Assembly: GCA_017556705.1 (NCBI GenBank) | Contig: JAFYMG010000006.1 | Coordinates: forward strand, 44,245-108,244 | DNA: 64,000 nucleotides | DNA from: Paludibacteraceae bacterium | GTDB taxonomy: Bacteria; Bacteroidota; Bacteroidia; Bacteroidales; Paludibacteraceae | Direction of reading: 5' to 3' | Part shown: in pieces, positions 51,046 to 59,985 of the stretch | Position numbering within the stretch: the stretch's first letter is position 1 | How the letters are laid out: each line of letters opens with the position of its first letter | Made by a program: the position numbers and the translations under genes | The notes under the pieces: model-generated | Seen by the model: only the letters and a program-made list of their open reading frames with translations | The model's database searches: none | What the model was told of the DNA's origin: nothing

Positions 51046-53190
51046 ATGAAAAAAACACTACTTCTTTTGTGCCTCGTATGCACACTGACCCAAGCATATG
51101 CTTGGAAACCTCTTTTTGCGGGTCACCGCGGTAGCTATCGCGGAGTAGAGAACACCGAAGAGGCCATGATGAATGGTATCAACCATTATGGATACACCGG
51201 TTTGGAGATTGATGTCAAGACCACAAGCGATGGAGAATATGTCTGCTGGCACGACGATGATCTGAGTCGTGTAGGACATAATGTCTCTATTCCATACTCC
51301 AATTTTGCGAATATAAAGGACCTTACGCTAACCCAAACTCGTGGCGGCGTAACCTATACCGCTAAGATTTTGACCGTAGATCGCTATTTGGAGATTTGCA
51401 AAGAGAATAATGTATTCCCTATCATCGAGCTCAAATGGGCTGTTGGTATCAACAGCAACGACATGAGCCGCTTCCCTGGACTCTACAAACTCATTGAGAA
51501 ACATGGACTTGTAGAAGAGGCACGTATCTTGACCTCCATGCAACCATCCTTGGAGTATGTGCGCACCAACTATCCAAAACTGCAATGTCAATACCTCTGC
51601 TACGAGGTGACTCAAGCTCGTTATGAGTGGTGCAAGAAATGGGGAATCAATCCTAGTGTACAAACAGGCGGTCTGACCAAGGCTATGGCACGCAAATGCC
51701 ACGAGGCTGGCATGGAAGTCGTTTGTTGGACGGTTAATAGCTTGGCAGATTACCAAAAGCATGGCGAACTAGGTTGCACCACCATGACTTGCGACTACCT
51801 TGTACCTGCCGAGATGCCCGAACTAGAAGATATCGACTGGGAGGCTCTATCTCCAACTCCTCCGCTGGATCATCTATATGTAACACCGCTCTTCAACTTC
51901 AGCGAGACTGCTGGAAACTTACCAGAGAACTTCCCTACTACATTATCAGGCAGTTACACACAAGCGCAAGAAGCAGCCTTTATCGATGGCGTATTCTATG
52001 TGGCAGATTATAGCGCACGTAAAGTAGTGGCTGTGGACACTACAGGCAAAGTATGGGAACCCGGTATTGAATACACCAACCTTCGCCATGGTATTTGCCG
52101 CGACGATGCAGGCAACCTGATTATGCACACCTCTCCTGATGCCAAGGTGCCTACCCAATTGACGGTCCTCAAACCTAATGATACTACAGATTATGTGATT
52201 GATATCACACTCAACAACAATGGCCAAACCAACTTCCCAACTGCCAGCGGTGATATCTTCTCTGCAGCAGGTGGTTATGTATATTTCTTCCCTAATGGAC
52301 AAAATTTCGTAGAGGTAGTAAAGATTGCTAACGGCAAATATGTTTCTACTACCTCATGTGCAGTAAGCATGACGGGTTCTACCGCTGGCTACGTGATTCC
52401 AATTGACAATACACCCAACCATTTTATCTATCAAGTGCGTTCAAACGGTTACCACCTCTACAAAGATGGAGATAAAGGCTCTTATTTGACTTCTCCAAAC
52501 GGAACAACCGCTCCTTCACGCAACAACTCTGTAGGTGGCGCACTCTTCCAACTCAATGGACACGATATGTTCGTTTACACCTCTGGTGCTCACTACAAGG
52601 GTGGTTGGACAGTTCGCGATATGACTTCGGCCGAACAAACTCCTATGTACACCCAAGAGCAATTGGGTAATGGCGGTTATAACGCAAACGCATCTGTAGG
52701 CGCATTCTTCTGGTGGGAGCGTCTTGATTCCGTGACGGTTAATCTCTACGAGTATTGCCTTGGCCATGGTATCGCAGGCTGGGAGCTCAGCGCAGAACCT
52801 CACAAGATTCGCGTAAAAGACTTTACACTCAGTGAGAGCAACATCACCATTCACAAGGGCGAAACTGCAAATATTCAAGCCATTATCACTCCATCTGATG
52901 CCGCAGACCAAGAAGTGACATGGCGCTATTCTCCTTCTAATCGCTCTTCCAAACTCAGCAGCAATGGTTTGACAGCTACCTTCACCTCTACCAAGGTGGA
53001 GACCTACACGATTACCGCTACCTTAGGTGATTTCAAAGCCGAGTGCGTAGTCAATGTGCTAGATCCTATCACTGGTGTAGAAGACGTAGAAGCTACTATA
53101 GATGAGACATCCAAATCGATTCAAGATGGCCGCCTGATAATCAAGCATGGTCAACAATTGTATAATGTATTGGGTCAGCAGATTCGATAA
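51046..53190 (+). CDS. Multidomain GDPD protein with Big_2 domain and PorSS-like tail
   Basis: A 714-residue secreted protein: signal peptide (MKKTLLLLCLVCTLTQAYA), a GDPD domain to about residue 255 (FAGHRGSYRGVENTEEAM, CWHDDDLSRVG, IELKWAVG), then a beta-rich propeller-like middle (about 260-590). A Big_2 bacterial Ig domain follows (FTLSESNITIHKGETANIQAIITPSDA in two parts). The last 35 residues (GRLIIKHGQQLYNVLGQQ) resemble a T9SS C-terminal sorting signal, so it may be exported to the surface. The first domain is a paralogue of the neighbouring gene: tandem duplication followed by domain gain. A strong terminator follows. Confidence 0.88.
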   Translation: MKKTLLLLCLVCTLTQAYAWKPLFAGHRGSYRGVENTEEAMMNGINHYGYTGLEIDVKTTSDGEYVCWHDDDLSRVGHNVSIPYSNFANIKDLTLTQTRGGVTYTAKILTVDRYLEICKENNVFPIIELKWAVGINSNDMSRFPGLYKLIEKHGLVEEARILTSMQPSLEYVRTNYPKLQCQYLCYEVTQARYEWCKKWGINPSVQTGGLTKAMARKCHEAGMEVVCWTVNSLADYQKHGELGCTTMTCDYLVPAEMPELEDIDWEALSPTPPLDHLYVTPLFNFSETAGNLPENFPTTLSGSYTQAQEAAFIDGVFYVADYSARKVVAVDTTGKVWEPGIEYTNLRHGICRDDAGNLIMHTSPDAKVPTQLTVLKPNDTTDYVIDITLNNNGQTNFPTASGDIFSAAGGYVYFFPNGQNFVEVVKIANGKYVSTTSCAVSMTGSTAGYVIPIDNTPNHFIYQVRSNGYHLYKDGDKGSYLTSPNGTTAPSRNNSVGGALFQLNGHDMFVYTSGAHYKGGWTVRDMTSAEQTPMYTQEQLGNGGYNANASVGAFFWWERLDSVTVNLYEYCLGHGIAGWELSAEPHKIRVKDFTLSESNITIHKGETANIQAIITPSDAADQEVTWRYSPSNRSSKLSSNGLTATFTSTKVETYTITATLGDFKAECVVNVLDPITGVEDVEATIDETSKSIQDGRLIIKHGQQLYNVLGQQIR

Positions 53191-53205
53191 TCATTTATTC
53201 TCATA

Positions 53206-53247
53206 CAAAAAAATGGTGCGCCTCGCTGAGGCACACCATTTTTTTTG
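53206..53247. terminator. Bidirectional rho-independent terminator
   Basis: AAAAAAATGGTG, then CCTC and GAGG around GCT, then CACCATTTTTTTT. The long stem has A and T runs on both sides and ends both the GDPD operon (+) and the barrel gene (-). Confidence 0.9.
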
Positions 53248-53261
53248 TAGTCAGTATTCGA

Positions 53262-54191
53262 TTATTTACCGTTGAAGTAGAATGCCATATATAGGTTAGC
53301 TCCGATATTATCAGTGCCTAGATGAATACCGTGGCTAGCAGGGGCAATCAGTTCTGTGTATTGCTCCAATTGCATAGTGGCGGTGTTCCATCCCTCGTAT
53401 GTGGTAGCGCGAGCAGGATTGAATTCATAGTAAGCGCCAAAGTTTACGTTTGCACCCAATGCAATCTTAGGCGCTACAAACCATTCTACGCCCACGCTAG
53501 CATACGCGCCAGCCATATGAATCAAATCATCTGCTTGTGCTGACAAGATACGAGCATTAGGCATGTATCCTGCTACTGATGTGTAGTTGGTAGGATCACT
53601 GATGGTAGGGACTTGATTCAGTTCTGTAATGGCATTGCCATACGTATATGCATAGGATATTTGTCCTACTGCATAGTTCAAACCAAATCCAAATACACCT
53701 TGTACTGGCAAATTCTTACCTACGCGGTATTCCATACCCAATGCTACACTTCCGTACAAGCGATCATATATTTGAGAATCGGTCACTTTTGCCTTGCTGA
53801 ATGGATCCAAGAATAACGCAGCATCGTCTAATACATATTCATTATTGATCTTATGAGTATATCCTACGCCTACATTCCAACGAAAAGCCAATTGATCTTT
53901 CAGCATATATGTTCCCATAATAGATACCATAGGTGCTGCTGTGATACCATCTAACAATGGCTCACCTGCTAAATCACCCAAACCGTTCGAGAGATTACCG
54001 TTGAACATGTTGCCTACAAATGTAGCTAGTGGATCCAACGAAAATCCTATAGACGCATCACCTTGTTTTGGCAGCCACTCTGAATAGTCCTTTACAACTT
54101 TCTTAGCTGCTGGCTCACTGGCTACTGTCTCCTCTGCCAATAGTGGCAGTGCAAATATAGCGATGAGCATCATACTTATTAATCGTTTCAT
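53262..54191 (-). CDS. Outer membrane beta-barrel protein of unknown function
   Basis: A 309-residue protein with signal peptide (MKRLISMMLIAIFALPLLA). Amphipathic strands include ASIGFSLDPLATFVGNMFNG, LAFRWNVGVGYTHKIN, SVALGMEYRVGKNLPVQGVF and YASVGVEWFVAPKIALGANV. The last strand NLYMAFYFNGK fits an outer-membrane barrel. I recognise no specific family. A lipoprotein gene lies 47 bp upstream. Confidence 0.72.
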   Translation of the reverse strand: MKRLISMMLIAIFALPLLAEETVASEPAAKKVVKDYSEWLPKQGDASIGFSLDPLATFVGNMFNGNLSNGLGDLAGEPLLDGITAAPMVSIMGTYMLKDQLAFRWNVGVGYTHKINNEYVLDDAALFLDPFSKAKVTDSQIYDRLYGSVALGMEYRVGKNLPVQGVFGFGLNYAVGQISYAYTYGNAITELNQVPTISDPTNYTSVAGYMPNARILSAQADDLIHMAGAYASVGVEWFVAPKIALGANVNFGAYYEFNPARATTYEGWNTATMQLEQYTELIAPASHGIHLGTDNIGANLYMAFYFNGK

Positions 54192-54238
54192 AGTAGTACA
54201 ATTTTAATGATTGTTTAATCTACAACAATGTATTTACA

Positions 54239-55288
54239 TTACCAGCCAAGTGGATTTACAGATTTATAAATACGATTGTAGTTATCATCGTAATCCACAT
54301 CGTAATTGCCGATACCATAGATGGTATTGTTGTTTTTGTCAGGTGTGAAAATCAATACGATATCATTAATCTTAGTACCAATCAACAGATCACCTGCAGA
54401 TAAGTACTTGGATGTTGTTTTGCTGTCATAATAACCTGATACGTTTTGGCTTCTCTCTGTCCATGTACCATAATACAAATTCTTCTCTTGATAATAGTGA
54501 GTTACAGAAGCCAAATACGCTTTAGTTTCAACTTTAACGGTTGTGTTAGCTACATTCCATGTGTCATACAGATTTGCACTTAAATCGTATTTACCATCCA
54601 GATTAGTAGTAATGTTGTAAACGATTTTTTCTGTAGGATATTGACTGTTGGTGAGAGTTACTGCTAGTTCTACTGTTTGAGAAACTTTGCGTTGACCTGC
54701 CTTGGTTTCCAAACTTCCACTAATGTATTCTTGTTGCTCATATTGTTCTTTTACCAAACCATTGAGTTTAACAACTTGTGAACGAGTCATAATAGGACTC
54801 TCTACTCCCTTTTGTACATAGATGTTAGCAGCTGTGTAGATTTTTCCACATTCTAACTCTACAGATGCAGAAGCTTCTGGATATGAAGCATCTTTCTCCA
54901 CAATAGCACCATTGATGAGGTCATAGTACTTGTCTACGATTGGACGAGTATAAACACTAACGCCTGTGATAGCTGCTTGGCCTACTGGTACTTCAATGCT
55001 ATAGAAACCATTAGCATCACATACGCCTTCAAAGAATTTGTTACCTGCTGCGGCATCTGCATCATATTTAGCATATGGTACTTTTACCAATACTGCGCAA
55101 CCTTCTGCTGGCAAACTTTTTACCACATAGTTTGCTCCATCTCGTATATATCCTTTGTCGATATACACATAACCTTGTACCACTGCCTTGCCTTCTACAT
55201 CAGCGAAGTCCAATTGTGATTGCTCTTGTTGGCAACTGCTAAGTGCCACCATGGTAAAGATTACCATCAAAAATGAAAATTTTTTCAT
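54239..55288 (-). CDS. Lipoprotein with carboxypeptidase-regulatory-like beta domains
   Basis: A 349-residue lipoprotein (lipobox ALSSC, Cys19). After AVVQGYVYIDKGYIRDG, beta-sandwich segments follow (FYSIEVPVGQAAITGVSVYTRP, VNGLVK-like VVKLNGLVKEQYEQQ, AVTLTNSQYPTEKIVYN). These look like repeating CarboxypepD_reg-like folds. No function is known. It is probably in one transcript with the barrel gene downstream and may be its surface or periplasmic partner. Confidence 0.68.
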   Translation of the reverse strand: MKKFSFLMVIFTMVALSSCQQEQSQLDFADVEGKAVVQGYVYIDKGYIRDGANYVVKSLPAEGCAVLVKVPYAKYDADAAAGNKFFEGVCDANGFYSIEVPVGQAAITGVSVYTRPIVDKYYDLINGAIVEKDASYPEASASVELECGKIYTAANIYVQKGVESPIMTRSQVVKLNGLVKEQYEQQEYISGSLETKAGQRKVSQTVELAVTLTNSQYPTEKIVYNITTNLDGKYDLSANLYDTWNVANTTVKVETKAYLASVTHYYQEKNLYYGTWTERSQNVSGYYDSKTTSKYLSAGDLLIGTKINDIVLIFTPDKNNNTIYGIGNYDVDYDDNYNRIYKSVNPLGW

Positions 55289-55339
55289 AACAATTTGAAT
55301 TTAAAAGTTAATATTAAAAGTTAATTGAGTATAGCTTGC

Positions 55340-57022
55340 TTATTCACAATCCACCTCTGTAGCGGTGGCTTTCTTATCGCCCTCTTGCTTCAGGATATAG
55401 CATGTGCTACTGGTGGTGTAGATATTTTCTGTTTGATTCTTATTACCTGTCCATCCCTTACCTTGCTTGAAGATGATATTCAGCTCCTTGCCATCGTGTA
55501 CATATACAAACCAATCCCCCTCGCGCATGGCGATATGTTCGTTATCTGAAATACCATCGCCCCAAATCCATACATAGATCGTTTCTGTCCAGGTGGCTGG
55601 CACCTTGGCTTTCGCTACAATACCTTTGTCCTTCTCTGCAAAAGTGATGCTATCAACCTCTGCAATCTTGTATTCCACTTGCTTGCCACCTTGCCACACA
55701 TACATACATTCTACCACATCATCGCTTGGCTCGTACTCTGGGTTATCTCCCGTGTTGCCTCCTGTGTTACCACCAGGATTATCATTACCGCCTGACTTAT
55801 CGCCCCATTGCTCGTTGAGCCATGTAGCATTCTTGCGAAGCACTTCGGTGGTGCGGTCAATATACGTACCAATTGTCTGACTGCCGTGATACTGAGACCA
55901 TCGTTGTTTGTCGCTTGCTGCAGCTTGAGTGATCTGGCTCTTATGAGAGTCAATAAAGGTGTAGATATCATTGTAGTTGCCTTTGTAGAACTCATTCCAA
56001 ATCTCCTTCACTCGCTCCATAAACGCAGGGAACTTACATATCTCTGGAATCCAGTGATTATGCCAAACATCACCTTGGTACATATACTGAGATTTGTCGC
56101 GATTGAACGAACTACCAAAATCCCATACTGGACCAAAATGCCATTTCTCGTTCGCGCCCTTCTCTTTGTGCAGGTAGCAACTGCCGTGGAAGCTCTCATA
56201 GTTGTCTGTCAACTCCTGCACGATATAGAACTTAGCCAGCGCATCCATGTCGAGGTGATTCCATAGCTCGCTAGAGTTCTTGTCGCCATATACTAAGTTA
56301 TCAATGAGTTTCATCTGTTGGGTCAGATACTCCTCTTGTTGTGTGGACAACTCCTCTGGGGTCTTATAGGTGATCCACATGGTGTGTTTGCCACCTTCTT
56401 TGATGGTCACATGAGGATCGCTATCATAGTTGTCGATCTCTACGAGCCATCCGCCAGTGATCTTCTCGCTATCGGTCTCTTCGTCCTCTTGCTCCACGAT
56501 GTTCACGCGATCTTTATCCACACGGATAGTCTCTGTCAGGAAGTACAGGCCGATATAGTCGCCATTCAGCACTACCTCTAGCGGTTTGGCATTAGGTGTA
56601 TAGCTTATGCCAATCATCTTGCTCAGCTCAAAGCCTACGGCGTTGCGCATAAATCCCTTTCTGTCATTGCTATCGTCGGCATGCGCCAGGAGGGCGAAGT
56701 GCTTGCTTTTGTTCATGCCCAATAGGGGTTGTTTGTCAGCAAGTTTGATACGGTAAGGTTTTTTATCAAAACCCGTCCACGAATAATTACCGCGGCCTCT
56801 AATCTCCATAGCCAAAGGCTCCGCTTTCGAACCTATACTCTGATAGTCACTCAGCCCCTGATTATCGAGATAATAAGTGGCATTGATATAGTCATCTTTG
56901 CTTGTAATTGCTGCATTATTCTCCGTTTGTATGTACAACACGGGTAATGTACCTGATGGTGATACTGCTTCTAGCGATGCACACAAAGACGCTAATAGCA
57001 AGAAAAATAATGTTCGTTTCAT
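55340..57022 (-). CDS. CotH-kinase family secreted protein with C-terminal starch-binding-like module
   Basis: About 560 residues from MKRTLFFLLLASLCASLEA. The CotH domain has AMEIRGRGNYSWTGFDKKPYRIKL, LLAHADDSNDRKGFMRNAVGFELSKM, YIGLYFLTETIRVDKDRVNI and HFGPVWDFGSSFNRD. A Gly/Asn linker (GGNDNPGGNTGGNTGDNP) leads to a beta domain (VYVHDGKELNIIFKQG) of the starch-binding 26 type. CotH kinases phosphorylate proteins such as spore coat proteins; the target here is unknown. Start at 57022, 22 bp after the promoter box (57044-57051). Confidence 0.85.
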   Translation of the reverse strand: MKRTLFFLLLASLCASLEAVSPSGTLPVLYIQTENNAAITSKDDYINATYYLDNQGLSDYQSIGSKAEPLAMEIRGRGNYSWTGFDKKPYRIKLADKQPLLGMNKSKHFALLAHADDSNDRKGFMRNAVGFELSKMIGISYTPNAKPLEVVLNGDYIGLYFLTETIRVDKDRVNIVEQEDEETDSEKITGGWLVEIDNYDSDPHVTIKEGGKHTMWITYKTPEELSTQQEEYLTQQMKLIDNLVYGDKNSSELWNHLDMDALAKFYIVQELTDNYESFHGSCYLHKEKGANEKWHFGPVWDFGSSFNRDKSQYMYQGDVWHNHWIPEICKFPAFMERVKEIWNEFYKGNYNDIYTFIDSHKSQITQAAASDKQRWSQYHGSQTIGTYIDRTTEVLRKNATWLNEQWGDKSGGNDNPGGNTGGNTGDNPEYEPSDDVVECMYVWQGGKQVEYKIAEVDSITFAEKDKGIVAKAKVPATWTETIYVWIWGDGISDNEHIAMREGDWFVYVHDGKELNIIFKQGKGWTGNKNQTENIYTTSSTCYILKQEGDKKATATEVDCE

Positions 57023-57043
57023 ACCAAAAAATATATTTCGCGA

Positions 57044-57051
57044 CAAAGGTA
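57044..57051 (-). promoter_or_regulatory. Promoter of the CotH gene
   Basis: Minus-strand TACCTTTG box with TTCACATTTTTTTAG upstream. Confidence 0.65.
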
Positions 57052-57114
57052 CTAAAAAAATGTGAATACACCAATTTTTTATTAAAAAAAATATTGTTTA
57101 ATGCCATTGCATAC

Positions 57115-57145
57115 AAAAATGACGAGGATTTCCCTCGTCATTTTT
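57115..57145. terminator. Bidirectional rho-independent terminator
   Basis: AAAAATGACGAGG, loop ATTT, then CCCTCGTCATTTTT: a perfect stem with A and T tails. It should end thrS transcription on the minus strand after the hairpin array, and insulates the CotH promoter. Confidence 0.9.
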
Positions 57146-57160
57146 CTATTTCTTGCCTAT

Positions 57161-57372
57161 AACCTATAGCCGCTTGCGGCGTCCTATAGCCTCAAAGAGG
57201 CGTCCCATAGGCACTTTGTGCCGTCCTATAGCCGCTTGCGGCGTCCTATAGCTTGCTCTGCAAGCGTCCTGTAGGCAACTTTGTTGCCGTCCTATAGCCG
57301 CTTGCGGCGTCCTATAGCCTCAAAGAGGCGTCCCATAGGCACTTTGTGCCGTCCGAAACGCCTTAGGCGTTT
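57161..57372 (+). repeat. Array of ten hairpin modules downstream of thrS
   Basis: Stem-loops A-B-C-A-D-E-A-B-C-F: A GCCGCTTGCGGC (57169, 57231, 57297), B GCCTCAAAGAGGC (57189, 57317), C GGCACTTTGTGCC (57210, 57338), D GCTTGCTCTGCAAGC (57251), E GGCAACTTTGTTGCC (57274), F AAACGCCTTAGGCGTTT (57356). Constant linkers are CGTCCTATAG, CGTCCCATAG or CGTCCTGTAG. The stems vary in sequence but the arms always match. The A-B-C block is repeated exactly. F overlaps the thrS stop codon. Confidence 0.95.
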
Positions 57373-59332
57373 AATACGCATTCATCTGCTCCTTCACAGT
57401 AGCTGTGATCATGTCAGCAAACTCTTGTACAGTCATCTGACCCTTCTCCTCTGCGCCTTGTTGGCGAACACTGACAAGTCCGAGCTCAGCTTCTTTCTCA
57501 CCTACGATGAGCATGTATGGGATACGCTTCAACTCGTTGTCACGAATCTTACGGCCCAATTTCTCGTTGCGGTCGTCCACGATGCAGCGTACATCTTGTG
57601 CCTCGAGCATCTCTTTCACTTTATGGGCATACTCGTTGCTCTTCTCAGAGATTGGGAGTACCACTGCTTGGTCTGGTGTCAACCACAATGGGAACTTACC
57701 TGCAGTATGCTCGATGAGCACGGCCACGAAGCGCTCCATTGAGCCGAATGGTGCACGGTGAATCATCACTGGACGGTGCTTTTGGTTATCCTCACCTACG
57801 TACTCGAGCTCAAAGCGCTCTGGCAAATTGTAGTCCACTTGGATTGTACCCAACTGCCAACGACGACCCAACGCATCCTTCACCATAAAGTCGAGTTTTG
57901 GACCATAGAACGCAGCCTCGCCAGTCTCTACGCGAGCAGGAAGACCCTTCTCTTGGCATGCCTCGATGATAGCTTGCTCTGCTTTCTCCCAAACCTCGTC
58001 TGAACCTACATACTTGGTGGTGTTGTTAGGGTCACGCAGTGAGATTTGTGCCTCAAAGTTCTCGAATGCAAGCGATTTGAAGATGATCTCGATAATCTCC
58101 ATTACGCGAATAAACTCGCTCTTCACTTGGTCTGGACGGCAGAAGATATGCGCATCATCTTGAGTAAAGGAGCGCACGCGTGTCAATCCGTGCAACTCAC
58201 CCGATTGCTCATAGCGGTAAACGGTACCAAACTCAGCAATACGGAGTGGAAGATCCTTGTAGGAGTGAGGAGTATTCTTGAAGATGGTACAGTGGTGAGG
58301 GCAGTTCATTGGCTTGAGCAAATATACCTCGCCTTCCTCTGGAGTGGTGATAGGTTGGAAAGAATCCTTACCATAGTGATCCCAGTGACCAGAAGTAATG
58401 TACAAGTTCTTGTTACCAATATGTGGAGTGATTACTTGTTGGTAGCCATAGCGTTTTTGAATCTTCTTCAAAAAGTCCTCGAGGCGCAAACGAAGTGCAG
58501 TACCCTTTGGCAACCAGATAGGCAGACCTTTGCCTACCATGTCGGAGAACATAAAGAGCTCCAACTCTTTACCAATCTTGCGGTGGTCGCGTTTCTTAGC
58601 CTCTTCGAGCAAGGTCAAGTACTCGTCCAACATCGCTTTCTTAGGGAAAGTGATACCGTAGATACGGGTCATCATTGGGCGAGAGTCGTCGCCACGCCAG
58701 TATGCAGCCGCGCAACTGAGTACTTTGATCGCCTTGATTGCCTCTGTAGATACCAAGTGAGGACCTTTACAGAGGTCGGTAAACGCACCTTGTGTATAGG
58801 TAGAGATATGTCCGTCTTCGAGTTCGCTAATAAGCTCGCATTTATATGTTTGTCCTTTTGCACCAAACTCTGCCAACGCATCTGCCTTAGCGATAGACTT
58901 CTTCACTAGTGGCTCTTTCTTTGCGCGAAGCTCTGCCATCTTTTGCTCGATAGCAGCAAAGTCGCTATCCTTAATCGTTTGTCCCTCAGCAGGATATACA
59001 TCGTAGTAGAAACCATTCTCAATAGCAGGACCAATACCGAATTGGATGCCAGGATACAACTCCTGCAATGCCTCTGCCATCAAGTGAGATGAGGTGTGCC
59101 AGAAGGCATGCTTAGCCTCTTTGTCCTCCCACTTGTGGAGTTTGATGTCGCAATCCTCTGTGATAGGTGCATTGAGTTCTACGATTTGCCACTCCTCTTG
59201 ATTAGGAGCCTTTACACTAGCCACAAGGATGTCTTGTGCCAAACGGCTGCTGATGCTAGCAGCTACGTCGTAAGCGGTGATTCCGCTTTCGTACTCACGG
59301 ACGCCTCCGTCCGGAAAAGTAATTTTGATCAT
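57371..59332 (-). CDS. thrS: Threonine--tRNA ligase
   Basis: It charges tRNA-Thr. 653 residues from [20 protein letters not shown] domain, the editing domain ([11 protein letters not shown] zinc-type HxxxH), the class II core with motif 1, KPMNCPHHC (zinc Cys), [29 protein letters not shown] and [15 protein letters not shown]. The C-terminal anticodon-binding domain is [15 protein letters not shown] onward. The extended frame to 59428 starts in hairpin modules and was rejected. In many Bacteroidota thrS is followed by infC-rpmI-rplT; here it ends at a hairpin array and terminator. Confidence 0.95.
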   Translation of the reverse strand: MIKITFPDGGVREYESGITAYDVAASISSRLAQDILVASVKAPNQEEWQIVELNAPITEDCDIKLHKWEDKEAKHAFWHTSSHLMAEALQELYPGIQFGIGPAIENGFYYDVYPAEGQTIKDSDFAAIEQKMAELRAKKEPLVKKSIAKADALAEFGAKGQTYKCELISELEDGHISTYTQGAFTDLCKGPHLVSTEAIKAIKVLSCAAAYWRGDDSRPMMTRIYGITFPKKAMLDEYLTLLEEAKKRDHRKIGKELELFMFSDMVGKGLPIWLPKGTALRLRLEDFLKKIQKRYGYQQVITPHIGNKNLYITSGHWDHYGKDSFQPITTPEEGEVYLLKPMNCPHHCTIFKNTPHSYKDLPLRIAEFGTVYRYEQSGELHGLTRVRSFTQDDAHIFCRPDQVKSEFIRVMEIIEIIFKSLAFENFEAQISLRDPNNTTKYVGSDEVWEKAEQAIIEACQEKGLPARVETGEAAFYGPKLDFMVKDALGRRWQLGTIQVDYNLPERFELEYVGEDNQKHRPVMIHRAPFGSMERFVAVLIEHTAGKFPLWLTPDQAVVLPISEKSNEYAHKVKEMLEAQDVRCIVDDRNEKLGRKIRDNELKRIPYMLIVGEKEAELGLVSVRQQGAEEKGQMTVQEFADMITATVKEQMNAY

Positions 59333-59502
59333 GATAATTTTTAATGGCGATACTGTATTGTTGAATGGCGATTTTCCAATAGCCGCCTTGCGGCGTCCCA
59401 TAGGCGCAACGCGCCGTCCAATAACCAATATCCTTATTTTAATAAACCTACAAATGTTTACGGCTCAGGGCGCACAAATGCCCTAAAAAGCCAATTTCGC
59501 TG
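59333..59502. other. thrS leader with two hairpin modules
   Basis: The 170-bp untranslated leader contains stems GCCGCCTTGCGGC (59382-59394) and GGCGCAACGCGCC (59403-59415) with CCAATAG and CGTCC linkers, the same family as the array after the gene. No T-box-like structure was seen. Confidence 0.6.
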
Positions 59503-59603
59503 CAAAGGTACAGAAAAATACGCACAAATGCAAGAAAAACGAGCAAAAGTTTACTTTTAGGGTCGTTTTTCTTGCATTTGGGCTGCGTAGGGTGGCAGTG
59601 GCT
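59503..59603 (-). repeat. 101-bp promoter-bearing palindromic element, copy 1
   Basis: Begins on the minus strand side with the box TACCTTTG (59503-59510), the thrS promoter. It then has a perfect 18-bp inverted repeat CAAATGCAAGAAAAACGA / TCGTTTTTCTTGCATTTG around a 20-bp AT-rich spacer, then GGGCTGCGTAGGGTGGCAGTGGCT. The identical sequence is at 63737-63837. Confidence 0.9.
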
Positions 59604-59950
59604 ACGGGGTGAAGGAGTGCGACGGAACGCACTCCGAGTATTGCGCCCGAGGACTCCCCAGTCCGAGGATAGAGCGCGATACATAGAATGGCGCGACCCT
59701 CGCGGTCACGCAGCCGTATGGCTATAGGGTAGTGCCGTACAGGGTAGGCACGACCGCCTATGGTCTATGATATTACATCAACGATGTTGTTGCTTTATAA
59801 AGCCAAGTCAGATGTCCGAAGTTACTGCCACTCTACGCAAGCAAAAGCGAACAATATTTTCAAAAATGATAGATTTTATCTATCTTGCTACTCTGCGCCG
59901 TCCCATAGCGAAGCGTCCAATATCCAATAGCCCGTAGGGCGTCCCATATC
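59604..59950. other. Gap with hairpins and repeat modules, no gene seen
   Basis: 59604-59780 is GC-rich and has several small stem-loops (GGAGTGCG/CGCACTCC, GGACTCCCCAGTCC, GTAGTGCCGTAC, GGTAGGCACGACCGCC), possibly a structured RNA or a further run of modules. From 59886 CGTCC-type modules appear (GCCCGTAGGGC, GCGCTTCAGCGC) and continue into the neighbouring small gene. No protein is supported. Confidence 0.5.
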
Positions 59951-59985
59951 CTATAGCCAGCGCTTCAGCGCTAGGCGTCCTATAA
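59886..59985 (+). repeat. Hairpin modules overlapping a small gene
   Basis: CATAGCGAAGCGTCC, CAATAGCCCGTAGGGCGTCC and CTATAGCCAGCGCTTCAGCGCTAGGCGTCC. The last unit encodes, on the minus strand, the end of the 59951-60355 protein (GRLALKRWL) and its TAG stop, which is part of the TATAG linker. Confidence 0.8.

Noticed and set aside
57161..57372. CRISPR array
   Set aside because: The constant parts are only about 10 bp, the variable parts are short palindromes, unit length is about 20 bp and no cas genes are present. The pattern is of hairpin modules, not repeats with foreign spacers.
58046..58909. 287-residue plus-strand frame opposite thrS
   Set aside because: Shadow of thrS; no motifs, and the region is fully explained by the synthetase.
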